Source: Glaciimonas sp. CA11.2
GTDB lineage: Bacteria; Pseudomonadota; Gammaproteobacteria; Burkholderiales; Burkholderiaceae_D
Assembly: GCF_034314045.1 (NCBI RefSeq)
Contig: NZ_JAVIWL010000001.1
Span: 434,001 to 498,000, forward strand
Direction: 5' to 3'
DNA: 64,000 nucleotides
Position numbers and translations under genes: made by a program. Position 1 is the first letter of the stretch. Every line of letters begins with the position of its first letter. Shown piece after piece: positions 56,320 to 64,000 of this stretch. The notes under the pieces are model-generated. The model was not told the DNA's origin and ran no database searches. It saw only the letters and a list, made by a program, of their open reading frames with translations.

Positions 56320-56778
56320 TTATTTAGACGAAATTTCAAATTTCTTGAAACAGATGGAGGTGATAGAAAGCCAGAACATTAATAGAAACAAAAAAGTGCT
56401 GAATAAATAGAAGGTGTAACTATTAGTGAACTGAAATCTAGATGTATGGCTGCCATCAATAGCCGTAGGAGCAACAAGTAAAAAAAACGAAATTAACCCC
56501 ATTTTTTTTGCATTATCGAGATAGGTTTTATTTTCAACACTTTCTCTTAATTTTCTGTAAAACGTAGTTACATCTAAAGACTCGCGTTTACTCATTGAGA
56601 AGGTATCCAAGACCACGCCCACAAGAACGAAAATTACAGAAAAGAGAATCTCTACTGGGAACAAAGTATGAGAATTTCTTAGGAAATGCCCTATATAAAA
56701 TACGTTACACAATCCAAGGAAAATGCATATTCTTCCTATTAATAAAAGTGCTCTGGACATGATATTTTTTATGTCCAT
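56320..56778 (-). CDS. Small four-helix membrane protein, possible immunity or accessory protein
   Basis: 152 residues from ATG 56778, preceded by AGGAGG eight bases upstream. Four hydrophobic segments lie at about 9-30, 42-62, 95-115 and 125-145, with a charged loop (SKRESLDVTTFYRKLRESVENKTYLDNAKKMG) between the pairs. No known family was recognised. Its stop is 17 bases before the 574-residue gene, and the frameshifted paralogue has the same position before the 1272-residue gene. A small membrane protein in front of each predicted effector suggests an immunity or accessory role; this is inference. The DNA is markedly AT-rich. Confidence 0.75.
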   Translation of the reverse strand: MDIKNIMSRALLLIGRICIFLGLCNVFYIGHFLRNSHTLFPVEILFSVIFVLVGVVLDTFSMSKRESLDVTTFYRKLRESVENKTYLDNAKKMGLISFFLLVAPTAIDGSHTSRFQFTNSYTFYLFSTFLFLLMFWLSITSICFKKFEISSK

Positions 56779-56824
56779 AAAATCGCCTCCTGACACCCTA
56801 TATTTGCTTCGTTACCATGCAGAG

Positions 56825-56953
56825 TCATGCAGCGACCTTGTTTTTCATTATTTCGGCTCTTTTATTTTTTCCACTTGTCGGGGCTTTTAACAGCCGGTCG
56901 TTAAACACTTTTCTTAAAGTCAGAACTGCATGGATGGGCATTGCAATAGACAT
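56825..56953 (-). CDS. 42-residue ORF sharing the C-terminal motif of the 574-residue protein
   Basis: Starts MSIAMPIHAVLTL three bases after the lipoprotein stop with GAGGAA before it, so translation would be coupled. The rest, VFNDRLLKAPTSGKNKRAE then IMKNKVAA, matches the C-terminus of the 574-residue protein (VFNDHLL, SG-x-N-x-RAEI, KVAA end). MSIA also equals the first four residues of the 1272-residue protein. It may be the remains of a third effector copy after internal deletion, or a real small peptide. It is followed after 46 bases by the small membrane gene, as is the 574-residue gene. Confidence 0.6.
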   Translation of the reverse strand: MSIAMPIHAVLTLRKVFNDRLLKAPTSGKNKRAEIMKNKVAA

Positions 56954-56956
56954 AAT

Positions 56957-57601
56957 TTATTCCTCGGACGATGACGCGATGGTGATGTTCTTTTTAATCA
57001 GGTCCGTGACGACTTGGTCTATTTTTATAAAGTCTTTTCCTATCGGTTTGGCTATCGTGTATTGCAAGTCGAAGTGATCATCGATTGTTCTGAGAGCTTT
57101 AAAACTAACGATAAATGGCAATGGATCTTTGATCGCGACGGGTTGTCCGTCTGCTGCCTGAAAGATGTAATACGTGCTGAGTGATTCCAACTCTTTCGGA
57201 TTGCCTTGTTGATATCTGCGATAAATGCCGCGATTTTCTACGCGGTATTCGAGTCCTCGACGTGAGGGATCGAACTGATCGATCGCGTTTTTCTCCATAT
57301 TTTCGGCGTCGTTAATTCGAGGAAAATCAGACACTGTTGTCCGGCTTAGATATATTTTTATCTCATCTTTTTTTGGTGCGCTTCCCTGTGTTATCGGCGC
57401 CATGTCTGGATAGTGGAAGGCAAAGGTAATCAGCTCTGTATTGGTGTTATTTGTTTCATATTTTTGAGGTAGTGTAAAAGTCGCTTTGCCGTCGCTTGAA
57501 TGCAGTTGCCTCACTGTTTTATCCTCGCTGCAAGAGATAACTAAAGAAGCCGATACCGTCATTAGAAAAATGTGAAAGTAAGATCGTTTGCCTATCATCA
57601 T
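56957..57601 (-). CDS. Predicted lipoprotein, first gene of the RTX unit
   Basis: About 214 residues from ATG 57601 (AGGAG eight bases upstream; a GTG at 57607 is also in frame). The N-terminus is a lipoprotein signal peptide with lipobox SLVISC. The mature part has no repeat or known domain I recognise: it contains ATFTLPQKYETNNTNTEL, DIKIYLSRT-like and a C-terminal LQYTIAKPIGKDFIKIDQVV. The C-terminus (ASSSEE) overlaps the ribosome site for the 42-residue ORF. It lies downstream of the shared promoter element. May be an envelope accessory or immunity lipoprotein; unproven. Confidence 0.75.
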   Translation of the reverse strand: MMIGKRSYFHIFLMTVSASLVISCSEDKTVRQLHSSDGKATFTLPQKYETNNTNTELITFAFHYPDMAPITQGSAPKKDEIKIYLSRTTVSDFPRINDAENMEKNAIDQFDPSRRGLEYRVENRGIYRRYQQGNPKELESLSTYYIFQAADGQPVAIKDPLPFIVSFKALRTIDDHFDLQYTIAKPIGKDFIKIDQVVTDLIKKNITIASSSEE

Positions 57602-57607
57602 GCTCAC

Positions 57608-58036
57608 TACTCCTTGGTTGATTATGTCGATTACCCTGTTAACGTTTGATCATTTAAAACTTGCTTTGTGTCAAAGCGCATTGCACGCTTCAGTGGCGAT
57701 GAATCGTGTTGCGAGCGGAACGCCATATACTCGTTGTTCACATTTTTATGGAACGTCGATTCCAATTGATTGCATCAAGATTGGATAGCGTGACTGCAAT
57801 GGCAGAAAACGCTGTCATGAATTATTTTGGTGTCTATTTTATTTTTAATTATTTTCAATTCTACAAATGAAATTTCCAGATTGATACGAGACTATTCTCG
57901 AATTAACAGAGAAAATTCTACAAAATAAATTTATAAGGAAGATAACTCTCGGCGAAGATCGAGAATTCTCTTAGATGAATTTATTAGAATATTTATCGCT
58001 CTATTTATTGACATATTTTTTTATTTATTACGTGGT
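57608..58036. other. Regulatory intergenic region upstream of the lipoprotein gene
   Basis: About 430 AT-rich bases between hlyD and the lipoprotein gene, both minus strand. It holds the shared promoter element (57856-57898), a second TTTTGTAGAATTT-like copy upstream (about 57913-57926) and the perfect 10-base palindrome GAGAATTCTC (57961-57970). The leader before the lipoprotein gene would be about 250 bases. No gene seen. Confidence 0.6.
57856..57898 (-). promoter_or_regulatory. Shared promoter-like element, copy A (lipoprotein/RTX unit)
   Basis: A 43-bp element that matches copy B at 62280-62322 at 32 of 43 positions with no gap. The conserved parts (plus strand) are CAATTCTACAAA and, 12 bases on, ATTGATAYGAGACWATTCT. 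On the minus strand this gives AGAATWGTCTC, then TATCAA, 17 bases, then TAGAAT: a poor -35, a good -10 and a conserved upstream box, as expected of an activator-dependent sigma-70 promoter. Confidence 0.6.
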
Positions 58037-59557
58037 TTATCTCTCTCGCCCAGCCTCCTGAACGGCCTTCTGCACCGGCGATAACAGATATTCCAATACT
58101 GTCCGTTTGCCCTGCTGAATTTCTGCGACAACTTGCATGCCAGCGGTCATTTGTAATTGGTTGCCTTGCGGATCGACCAATATCTGATGCGCCAGTTTGA
58201 TACGGGCTTTGTAGGTTGATCTGGCGTTGTTGCCGTCATCGCCGCTGGCATTGCCTGATGTACCAGTGGCGTTGGTGCTGCCCTTTTCGGGATCTGATGC
58301 GTCGGCGCTTAATCGTGTGACTGTGCCGGTCAACATGCCGTATTTTTGGAACGGGTAGGTAGCGAGTTTGATTTGCGCGGTTTGGCCGATTTGGACGAAG
58401 CCGACATCTTCGTTTTTGACAGATACATCGGCATACAATTGCTCGTCCTGCGGCACGAGCGTCATGATGACAGTGCCAGGTTGTACCACTGCGCCGACGG
58501 TTGTGGTGGCCAGATCGTTGATCACGCCATCTTGTGGAGCGCGCAGTTCCATCAATCCTTGTTTGTAAATGGATTTATCCAGGTTCGGTTGCAATTGTGC
58601 GAGTCGGGCGTGGATGTCGGCCAGTTCGGTTTGCAGGTCGGCGTGATAGGTGTCGTGTAACTGGGTGATCCTTTGCTGTTGGGCTGCGATGGTTGCGGCA
58701 AGCGAGGCGACGATTGACTGTTGCGCGTCTAGATCTCTGGCTTTTTCAATGGCGTCGCGCTGCTTCTCGTCGGCAGCCAGACCGCTGACAAAACCTTCTT
58801 TTTCTAGCTTGGCGTAGGCTTCTGCACTGCGTTGATACAGCGGTAATGTTTGTTTTAATTTAGCGGAAATCTGCACCGCACTGCGGTACTCGTGCGTGGC
58901 TTTGATGACCAGTGATTTCTCTTGATCCAGACTGCTTAGAAATGCTTGCCTGTGCGCCAAAAATTGACGCTGTACCTGCGCGTATAGCTGCGGATCGTCT
59001 CCTGCTTTGGATGCCATCGTTTGATCTGCCAGTTCGGCATTGATCCGACGAATCTGCATGCGCTGGATATCAATATCCTTGCTGACGCCGTTACGATCGG
59101 CGTTGGCCAGTGTGGTATCGAGTTGGGCTAATAGTTGACCGGCCTTGACGCTATGGCCTTCATTGACGAGTATTTTTTTGACGACGCCAGGTTCTGCCGG
59201 TTGCACGATCTTGACTAAGGTTTGCGGGACTAGCTTGCCTTCGGCGGTGGCAATAATGTCGAGTTTGCCGAACGCAGTCCAAATGATCAATATTAAAATA
59301 AGAATCGATACTGTCCATAGAACCAATCGCTTGATGTGGCTTGGCGCTTCGGCTTCGATCAAATGCAGAGGATCTTGCCAACGATTGGATGAAGGCAGCG
59401 CCATGATCGGGGCCATGTTTTGCGCGAGCTCCGACTGATCTGGTTTGCCCCACTTGTCTGATGATGTGGAATTATTTTTTGATGATGTCGAATTATTTTC
59501 TGATGCTGTATTGATGCTTGCATTCAGATTTGCATTGTCCGGTGGCGTGGATGGCAT
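58037..59557 (-). CDS. HlyD-family membrane fusion protein of a type I secretion system
   Basis: A 506-residue periplasmic adaptor linking the ABC exporter with an outer-membrane TolC-type channel. The cytoplasmic N-terminus (1-75) is rich in Asn/Ser, one membrane helix spans about 78-98, then comes a lipoyl-like half motif (GVVKKILVNEGHSVKAGQLLAQLDTT), a long coiled-coil hairpin (about 165-320) and the second lipoyl/beta-barrel part (ELRAPQDGVINDLATTTVGAVVQPGTVIMTLVPQDEQL). A Ser/Asn/Gly-rich insert (DASDPEKGSTNATGTSGNASG) interrupts the barrel. It overlaps the hlyB stop by one base. No outer-membrane partner gene is in the window. Confidence 0.93.
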   Translation of the reverse strand: MPSTPPDNANLNASINTASENNSTSSKNNSTSSDKWGKPDQSELAQNMAPIMALPSSNRWQDPLHLIEAEAPSHIKRLVLWTVSILILILIIWTAFGKLDIIATAEGKLVPQTLVKIVQPAEPGVVKKILVNEGHSVKAGQLLAQLDTTLANADRNGVSKDIDIQRMQIRRINAELADQTMASKAGDDPQLYAQVQRQFLAHRQAFLSSLDQEKSLVIKATHEYRSAVQISAKLKQTLPLYQRSAEAYAKLEKEGFVSGLAADEKQRDAIEKARDLDAQQSIVASLAATIAAQQQRITQLHDTYHADLQTELADIHARLAQLQPNLDKSIYKQGLMELRAPQDGVINDLATTTVGAVVQPGTVIMTLVPQDEQLYADVSVKNEDVGFVQIGQTAQIKLATYPFQKYGMLTGTVTRLSADASDPEKGSTNATGTSGNASGDDGNNARSTYKARIKLAHQILVDPQGNQLQMTAGMQVVAEIQQGKRTVLEYLLSPVQKAVQEAGRER

Positions 59558-61872
59558 TAATTGCCTCCTTCTGTTGCTTGCAATATGGAATTACCAAGCA
59601 CATTGCTTTCTGCGTCAGGGTTAACCAATTGCGCGCCGTTTGCGGTTAGGCTAAATACGGCGTCGACCTTCAGTCCCTGCGGTAAGCCATGTGTGATAAA
59701 TAGCATCGTCACCTTGCCCTTGAGAGAGTTGATGGTCCGAGCAAATTGCTCTGCGGTAGGCGCATCGAGGGCGCTGGTGGCTTCGTCGAAGATGAGGATG
59801 GTTGGCTGCTTTAATAAGGCGCGGGCGATGGCAATACGTTGCTTTTGACCGCCGGAGAGGCCGGCGCCACGTTCGCCAATTTCGGTTTGATAGCCTTGCG
59901 GTAAGGCTTCGATGACGTGGTGAATTTCTGCCATTTTGCAGGCGGTGGTGATGGCCTCAAAATTAGCGTTGGGGCTGGCCATTTGTAGGTTCTCAAAGAT
60001 AGTGCCGGAGAAGAGCGTGGTTTCCTGCGGCACGACGCCGAAGTAGCTACGCAGTTCGTTGGCCGCGAGATACCGGATATCGACGCCGTCAATCAGGATG
60101 CGACCAGCACTGGGTTGGTAGAAGCCTTGCAATAATTTTGCGAGCGTGCTTTTGCCGCAGCCTGATGGCCCCATAATGCCGATGGTTTGTCCTGGACGGA
60201 TGGTCAGGGAGACGTTTTCATAGACGAGCGGAAGGTGATCGGCATAACGAAAAGCGATTTCGCCTATTTCGATTTCACCATGCCGTGCGGTGTCGCGTGC
60301 GGGGATGACTGAATAAGGTTCAATCGGCACGTTCATCAAATCGCCTAGCCGCGCTACCGATAGACTTGCTTGCTGAAATTGTTGCCACAGGCCGACCAGA
60401 CGCAACATTGGTTGTGACAATTTGCCCGCAAACATCTGGAAGGCAACCAGCATCCCAATAGTGAATTCCTTTGAGTGCATGACGGTGTAGGCACCGATAC
60501 CGAGGATCAACAGGCTAAGTAATTGCTCCAAAAAGTTGGCGGTGGTGTTGTAAGTATTGGCCAGTTGCTTGGTGGAGAAACCAGCTTGCAGATAACTGGC
60601 GAGATAACCGCTGTACTTGCTGTTGAGTTGCGGCTCTAGTTGTAATGATTTGACCGTTTCGAGGCCGGATACATATTCCGTCAGAAAGGCTTGATTGCGC
60701 GCCCCGAGTTGAAACTGTTGTTGCAGCCGTGTTTGAAACAACGGCGCTACAACAATACTTAGCCCGACGATTAACAATAAGACGGCCAACACAATCAGCG
60801 TCAAGGTAACGCTGTAGTGAAACATAATGGCGACAAAAATAAATAGAAATGGCAGATCCAGTATCAGCGTTACGGCTGCGCCAGAGATGAACTCGCGGAT
60901 GGTTTCAATTCCGTGCAGACGCGCGGCAATGATGCCGGTCGGACGATGCTGAAAATACTGCGGCGGCAGTTTAAAAAGGCGTTCGAACACTGATGAACCC
61001 AATACCGCATCGACGCGGTTACCGGTATGTAATACCAGATATTGGCGCAACCACGATAAGACAGCCGAGAACAGCATAAAAATTGCCATGCCAATCGCAA
61101 TCACGATCAGCGTGCTTTCTGTTCGGTGAACTACTACTTTATCGATGATGGTTTGCGTGAACAGCGGCGTTGCCAGTGCAATTAACTGGATCACCAGCGA
61201 GGCCAGCAATACTTCTTGCCACAATTTTTTGTGTTTGAGTAATTCAGGCACAAACCAGCTGAAGCCGAATGTGCGCGTTTGCCGCGCTTCGGTCTCGCTA
61301 TCAATATCCGTACCGGGATCAGCTTGCACATTAATGCGGGTGAGAAAGCCGTGATACCGAAGTGAAAAATCTGCGGGCGACATCATGGTTGGTGATACCT
61401 CACCTTTTTCCAGTACCAAAAAACTGTCGGTATCGACTTCCAGGATGATGGCTGGTATCGCATCCGGCGCTTCTGGCGGTAGAACTGAAGTTGCGCTGTC
61501 TACGCTGTTTGGTGTGTTTGGCCTGCCTGCGATATCTGTCATCGCAATTGACACTTGGGTCATTGCCGATAGCAACGCAAGTTCGTTCGAATTGTTGCCC
61601 TCTGTTGGGGCGGCTTCGACTTGTAGAAAAGGGGATTTGGGTGTCAACCAAACGACGGTAGGTAGACATTCTTTGTCCACATCTGCGGTAACGCAGCGCG
61701 TTAGTTCCGCATCGAAGCCGTATAAAGCAATAGCCGCAACCATGGAATGAACGGTGTGTGGCGCGGCTAATTGTTGGATCGCTAATTCCATGGAAAAGGG
61801 CTTGCGATGAAGTACGCAGATTCCCTGTAAAGCCCAAAAAAATGCATTTGTATCGACCTTCTTATTACGCAT
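59557..61872 (-). CDS. HlyB-family type I secretion ATPase/permease
   Basis: A 771-residue exporter. Residues 1-165 are a degenerate C39-like domain: the Cys and His of active peptidases are missing, so it should dock rather than cleave substrate, as in HlyB. A 45-residue low-complexity insertion (about 88-130, with NNSNELALL and PNSVDSATSVLPPEAPD) splits this domain. Membrane helices lie at about 215-510. The ATPase has Walker A GPSGCGKST near 569, signature GLSGGQKQR near 672, and Walker B ILIFDEATSALD. Its stop overlaps the hlyD start. The RTX proteins downstream are the likely substrates. Confidence 0.94.
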   Translation of the reverse strand: MRNKKVDTNAFFWALQGICVLHRKPFSMELAIQQLAAPHTVHSMVAAIALYGFDAELTRCVTADVDKECLPTVVWLTPKSPFLQVEAAPTEGNNSNELALLSAMTQVSIAMTDIAGRPNTPNSVDSATSVLPPEAPDAIPAIILEVDTDSFLVLEKGEVSPTMMSPADFSLRYHGFLTRINVQADPGTDIDSETEARQTRTFGFSWFVPELLKHKKLWQEVLLASLVIQLIALATPLFTQTIIDKVVVHRTESTLIVIAIGMAIFMLFSAVLSWLRQYLVLHTGNRVDAVLGSSVFERLFKLPPQYFQHRPTGIIAARLHGIETIREFISGAAVTLILDLPFLFIFVAIMFHYSVTLTLIVLAVLLLIVGLSIVVAPLFQTRLQQQFQLGARNQAFLTEYVSGLETVKSLQLEPQLNSKYSGYLASYLQAGFSTKQLANTYNTTANFLEQLLSLLILGIGAYTVMHSKEFTIGMLVAFQMFAGKLSQPMLRLVGLWQQFQQASLSVARLGDLMNVPIEPYSVIPARDTARHGEIEIGEIAFRYADHLPLVYENVSLTIRPGQTIGIMGPSGCGKSTLAKLLQGFYQPSAGRILIDGVDIRYLAANELRSYFGVVPQETTLFSGTIFENLQMASPNANFEAITTACKMAEIHHVIEALPQGYQTEIGERGAGLSGGQKQRIAIARALLKQPTILIFDEATSALDAPTAEQFARTINSLKGKVTMLFITHGLPQGLKVDAVFSLTANGAQLVNPDAESNVLGNSILQATEGGN

Positions 61873-62279
61873 AATGACGGCTTTTCTCTTTATGCCTATT
61901 TAAGGCATTATGTTGTTGGAAGTTGTGCTTTTATTACTTTTAGCAGTCGAGGCGTTGATAAACGCTTGCCGTCATTCAAATGGCATCAGACTCAACCTAC
62001 GCTGGTGGCAAAATCAGCATTCCACGTGATCGCTCAGCGTGTTTCCGTGCGGGTTATTGAACCGGATCGGTAGAACTGAAGGTTTCAAGAATCGCATTAA
62101 TGCTTTGGTTGTTAATTTAGACAGAGAGCCATTAATGAACGAAAAAAAAGACGCGAATAGCGGCCCATAACTGCTCAAAGCATTGCGTGATAGCGCGCAG
62201 TTACACTGCACGTAAGCCCGCACATCCGTCGCGCGGCTGTCCTTGTCCAGATTATTATTTTATTTTCATTAATCCTGTG
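61873..62279 (-). other. Long leader upstream of hlyB, no clear gene
   Basis: About 400 bases between the promoter-like element and hlyB. A 69-codon frame starting with GTG at 62223 has no ribosome site and no recognisable product. The upper part (about 62300-62601) also holds short inverted repeats (GGTAC/GTACC at 62391-62405 and TTGGCT/AGCCAA at 62366-62382) and a very T-rich stretch before the divergent AEC gene. Confidence 0.4.
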
Positions 62280-62322
62280 CAATTCTACAAAGCGCGCTTG
62301 CGAATTGATATGAGACAATTCT
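62280..62322 (-). promoter_or_regulatory. Shared promoter-like element, copy B (hlyB-hlyD unit)
   Basis: The second copy of the 43-bp element described at 57856-57898: CAATTCTACAAA, a 12-base variable middle and ATTGATATGAGACAATTCT on the plus strand. On the minus strand it shows the same AGAATTGTCTC box, TATCAA and TAGAAT at 17-base spacing, and it is 407 bases upstream of hlyB. Confidence 0.6.
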
Positions 62323-62601
62323 TAAACTGAGATAAGAAATATCCAAAAATTCGGGCAGATTTTTATTGGCTATTTGAGCCAAGCCAAGAAGGTACAATTC
62401 GTACCATTGATATGGTTGGCATGCAGGTTTGATGGTGCTGGCTTTTGATATCGTTTGCTGCCTTTTTTTTGCTTTTTTTCTACCAATTTTTTGTCGTTGT
62501 ACGCAATTTCATACTATTCATATTCATAATTTTTTGTGGCCAAGTGGGCTGACTCAAAATTTCATTTCACCGCACTTAACATCGAAATAACCATTTTTTC
62601 C

Positions 62602-63498
62602 ATGTATATCATTAACCTGTTGCTCCCCGATTTCACCCTGATCCTGCTTGGCGTTATTTTGCGGCGGACGACCGATTGGGGCGATGCCTTCTGGACCGGT
62701 GCCGAGAAGTTGGTGTATTACCTGCTTTTTCCTGCTTTGCTGTTTTATTCCACCGCGCGTACCGTATTGCATTTCGATACCACCGGAAAAATGCTCATGG
62801 TGGGATTAACGGCGCTTGGTGTGGCGATCATCCTGACCTGGATCGGCAAGCCGTTTTTGAAAGCAACGCCGATGGATTATGAGTCGGGTATGCAAACCGG
62901 CTATCGCTTCAATTCCTATATGGCGTTGGCGCTGGCGTCACGTATGGCGGGGGAAGAAGGTACGGGATTGATGGCATTGTTGATCGGCTTTGGCGTGCCG
63001 CTGTGTAACCTGGCGGCGGTGCACTCGCTGGTGCATAAAAACGGCGGGTTGTTGAAGGAACTGGCAAGAAACCCTTTGTTGGTCGCCACGGCATGTGGCT
63101 TGTTATATAGCTTATCGGGTATGCCAATACCGGATGTCGCCGGTGCGGTCTTGTCGCGACTCGGCAATGCCGCGTTGGCAATTGGCTTATTGCTGGTCGG
63201 TGCAGGTTTGCGTCTTACTGGCGTGCGTCAGGCCAAGTTGATGACGGGATTTTTTCTTACAGTAAAATTACTGGCGCTACCGGCGGCAGCGTTGATACTT
63301 GGTCGCTGGGTGGGATTGGGGGCCTTGCAATTGCAAATAGTCGTGTTGTTCTGTGCATTGCCGACGGCATCAAGCGCTTATATTTTGGCAGCACGGCTTG
63401 GTGGCAACGGACCTTTGGTGGCGTTTTTGGTTTCTGCAGGAACGGTATTGTCGGCGCTGACTTTGCCGTTATGGCTGGGATTGCTGCACTATCGTTAA
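62602..63498 (+). CDS. AEC (auxin efflux carrier) family transporter
   Basis: A 298-residue membrane protein with about ten helices arranged in two inverted five-helix halves. The N-terminus LLLPDFTLILLGVILRR, the FPALLFYSTAR stretch and the C-terminal FCALPTASSAYILAARLGGNGPLVAFLVSAGTVLSALTLPLWL (with the PTAxxAYxLA motif) are typical of AEC transporters of the YfdV/MdcF/MleP type, which move organic acids. An in-frame ATG at 62536 would add 22 residues; the ATG at 62602 begins right at the first helix. The substrate is unknown. It is divergent from the secretion operon. Confidence 0.87.
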   Translation: MYIINLLLPDFTLILLGVILRRTTDWGDAFWTGAEKLVYYLLFPALLFYSTARTVLHFDTTGKMLMVGLTALGVAIILTWIGKPFLKATPMDYESGMQTGYRFNSYMALALASRMAGEEGTGLMALLIGFGVPLCNLAAVHSLVHKNGGLLKELARNPLLVATACGLLYSLSGMPIPDVAGAVLSRLGNAALAIGLLLVGAGLRLTGVRQAKLMTGFFLTVKLLALPAAALILGRWVGLGALQLQIVVLFCALPTASSAYILAARLGGNGPLVAFLVSAGTVLSALTLPLWLGLLHYR

Positions 63499-63519
63499 TT
63501 ACGCTGCATCTGCATCAGA

Positions 63520-64000
63520 TTACAGTCCGTACTGCTGCAATGCCCATTCAACATGCTCGCGAATCAAGGCAGATGGATCGTCGGCACGGGTTTGTAAGGC
63601 AGCGATGATTTCTGATGCATTATGCGTTGTTATGGCCGTTGCGGCTGTATTACCCAATCCGATCGCAATATTACGCAACCATCGCTCGTGCCCTATCCTG
63701 CGAATCGGGCTGCCTTGTAAGCGCTCATTAAATTGGGCTTCGGTCCAGCTAAACAGCTCTACTAACGTGGCGTTATCGAGACCGTTACGTACATCAAAAT
63801 CATTCAACGTGGACGGTTGAGCAAACTTATTCCACGGACAAAATAACTGACAATCATCACAGCCGTACACGCGGTTGCCGATCAAGGCTCGAAATTCCAG
63901 CGGAATGCTGCCTTTTAATTCTATTGTCAAATAGGAAATACAACGGCGTGCATCCAAAGTATAGGGCGCGATAATGGCCTTGGTCGGACACACGTCGATA
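63520..64000 (-). CDS. queG: Epoxyqueuosine reductase, partial (N-terminus beyond right edge)
   Basis: About 160 C-terminal residues of QueG, the cobalamin and 4Fe-4S enzyme making queuosine in tRNA. The visible part has I-D-V-CPTKAI (end of the first cluster motif), DARRCISYLTIELKGSIPLEFR, the second cluster motif YGCDDCQLFCPWNKFA, and a HEAT-like end (GHERWLRNIAIGLGNTAATA) as in the family. The frame is open past 64000, so the N-terminal half lies outside. Confidence 0.94.
   Translation of the reverse strand, partial: IDVCPTKAIIAPYTLDARRCISYLTIELKGSIPLEFRALIGNRVYGCDDCQLFCPWNKFAQPSTLNDFDVRNGLDNATLVELFSWTEAQFNERLQGSPIRRIGHERWLRNIAIGLGNTAATAITTHNASEIIAALQTRADDPSALIREHVEWALQQYGL

Noticed and set aside
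62014..62223. 69-codon frame in the leader of hlyB
   Set aside because: It begins with GTG, has no ribosome binding site, no recognisable product, and composition unlike the neighbouring genes. Kept only as part of the leader region.

Overview
The window looks like chromosomal DNA of a betaproteobacterium of order Burkholderiales, probably family Oxalobacteraceae. This is inferred from gene content and order: an aceE-aceF-lpdA cluster whose LpdA carries an N-terminal lipoyl domain, a DUF1800/DUF1501 pair, a large clade catalase, a DUF2069 protein, an AlgZ/AlgR-type pair next to argH, and a DctP/DctS/DctR set. No rRNA, tRNA, CRISPR array or insertion sequence was recognised.

Layout. 0-10 kb, almost all on the minus strand: an FtsX-type ABC permease cut by the left edge, DUF4126 and TauE membrane proteins, aroC, the DUF2157-DUF4401-GDYXXLXY membrane trio read as one overlapping operon, an LplT-PlsC-like fusion and a CBS-domain protein. 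10-24 kb, mostly plus: a MetY-type sulfhydrylase with an alpha/beta hydrolase, an Mpo1-like protein, a DUF3761 secreted protein, BrkB/YihY (minus), WrbA-DUF2069, an FAD-linked 2-hydroxyacid dehydrogenase, DUF1800-DUF1501 and a large catalase. 24-33 kb: a 39-residue proline-rich gene, the LytTR regulator and its kinase (minus), argH, and a complete branched-chain amino-acid ABC importer (livKHMGF). 33-41 kb: the pyruvate dehydrogenase genes (minus) with an HslV/proteasome-like Ntn-hydrolase gene between aceF and lpdA. 41-45 kb: plsY, a YbaK-like gene with a probable N-terminal frameshift, a small charged protein, xerD and ogt, then a 0.76 kb gene-free stretch with repeats and a strong terminator. 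45-50 kb: dctP, and divergently dctS and dctR, with a higBA toxin-antitoxin module placed between kinase and regulator.

The most unusual part is 50.2-62.3 kb, a type I secretion locus on the minus strand. An HlyB-like exporter and HlyD-like adaptor lie upstream of a second transcription unit: a lipoprotein, a 42-residue ORF, a small membrane protein, a 574-residue RTX-family paralogue without RTX repeats, a second small membrane protein that is frameshifted, and a 1272-residue protein with two RTX repeat blocks. The membrane/large-protein unit is duplicated, the 42-residue ORF looks like an internally deleted third copy, and both transcription units start from a shared 43-bp promoter-like element. 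I infer a secreted effector or bacteriocin-like system with possible immunity proteins; the function is not shown by sequence.

The window ends with an AEC-family transporter and the 3' part of queG.
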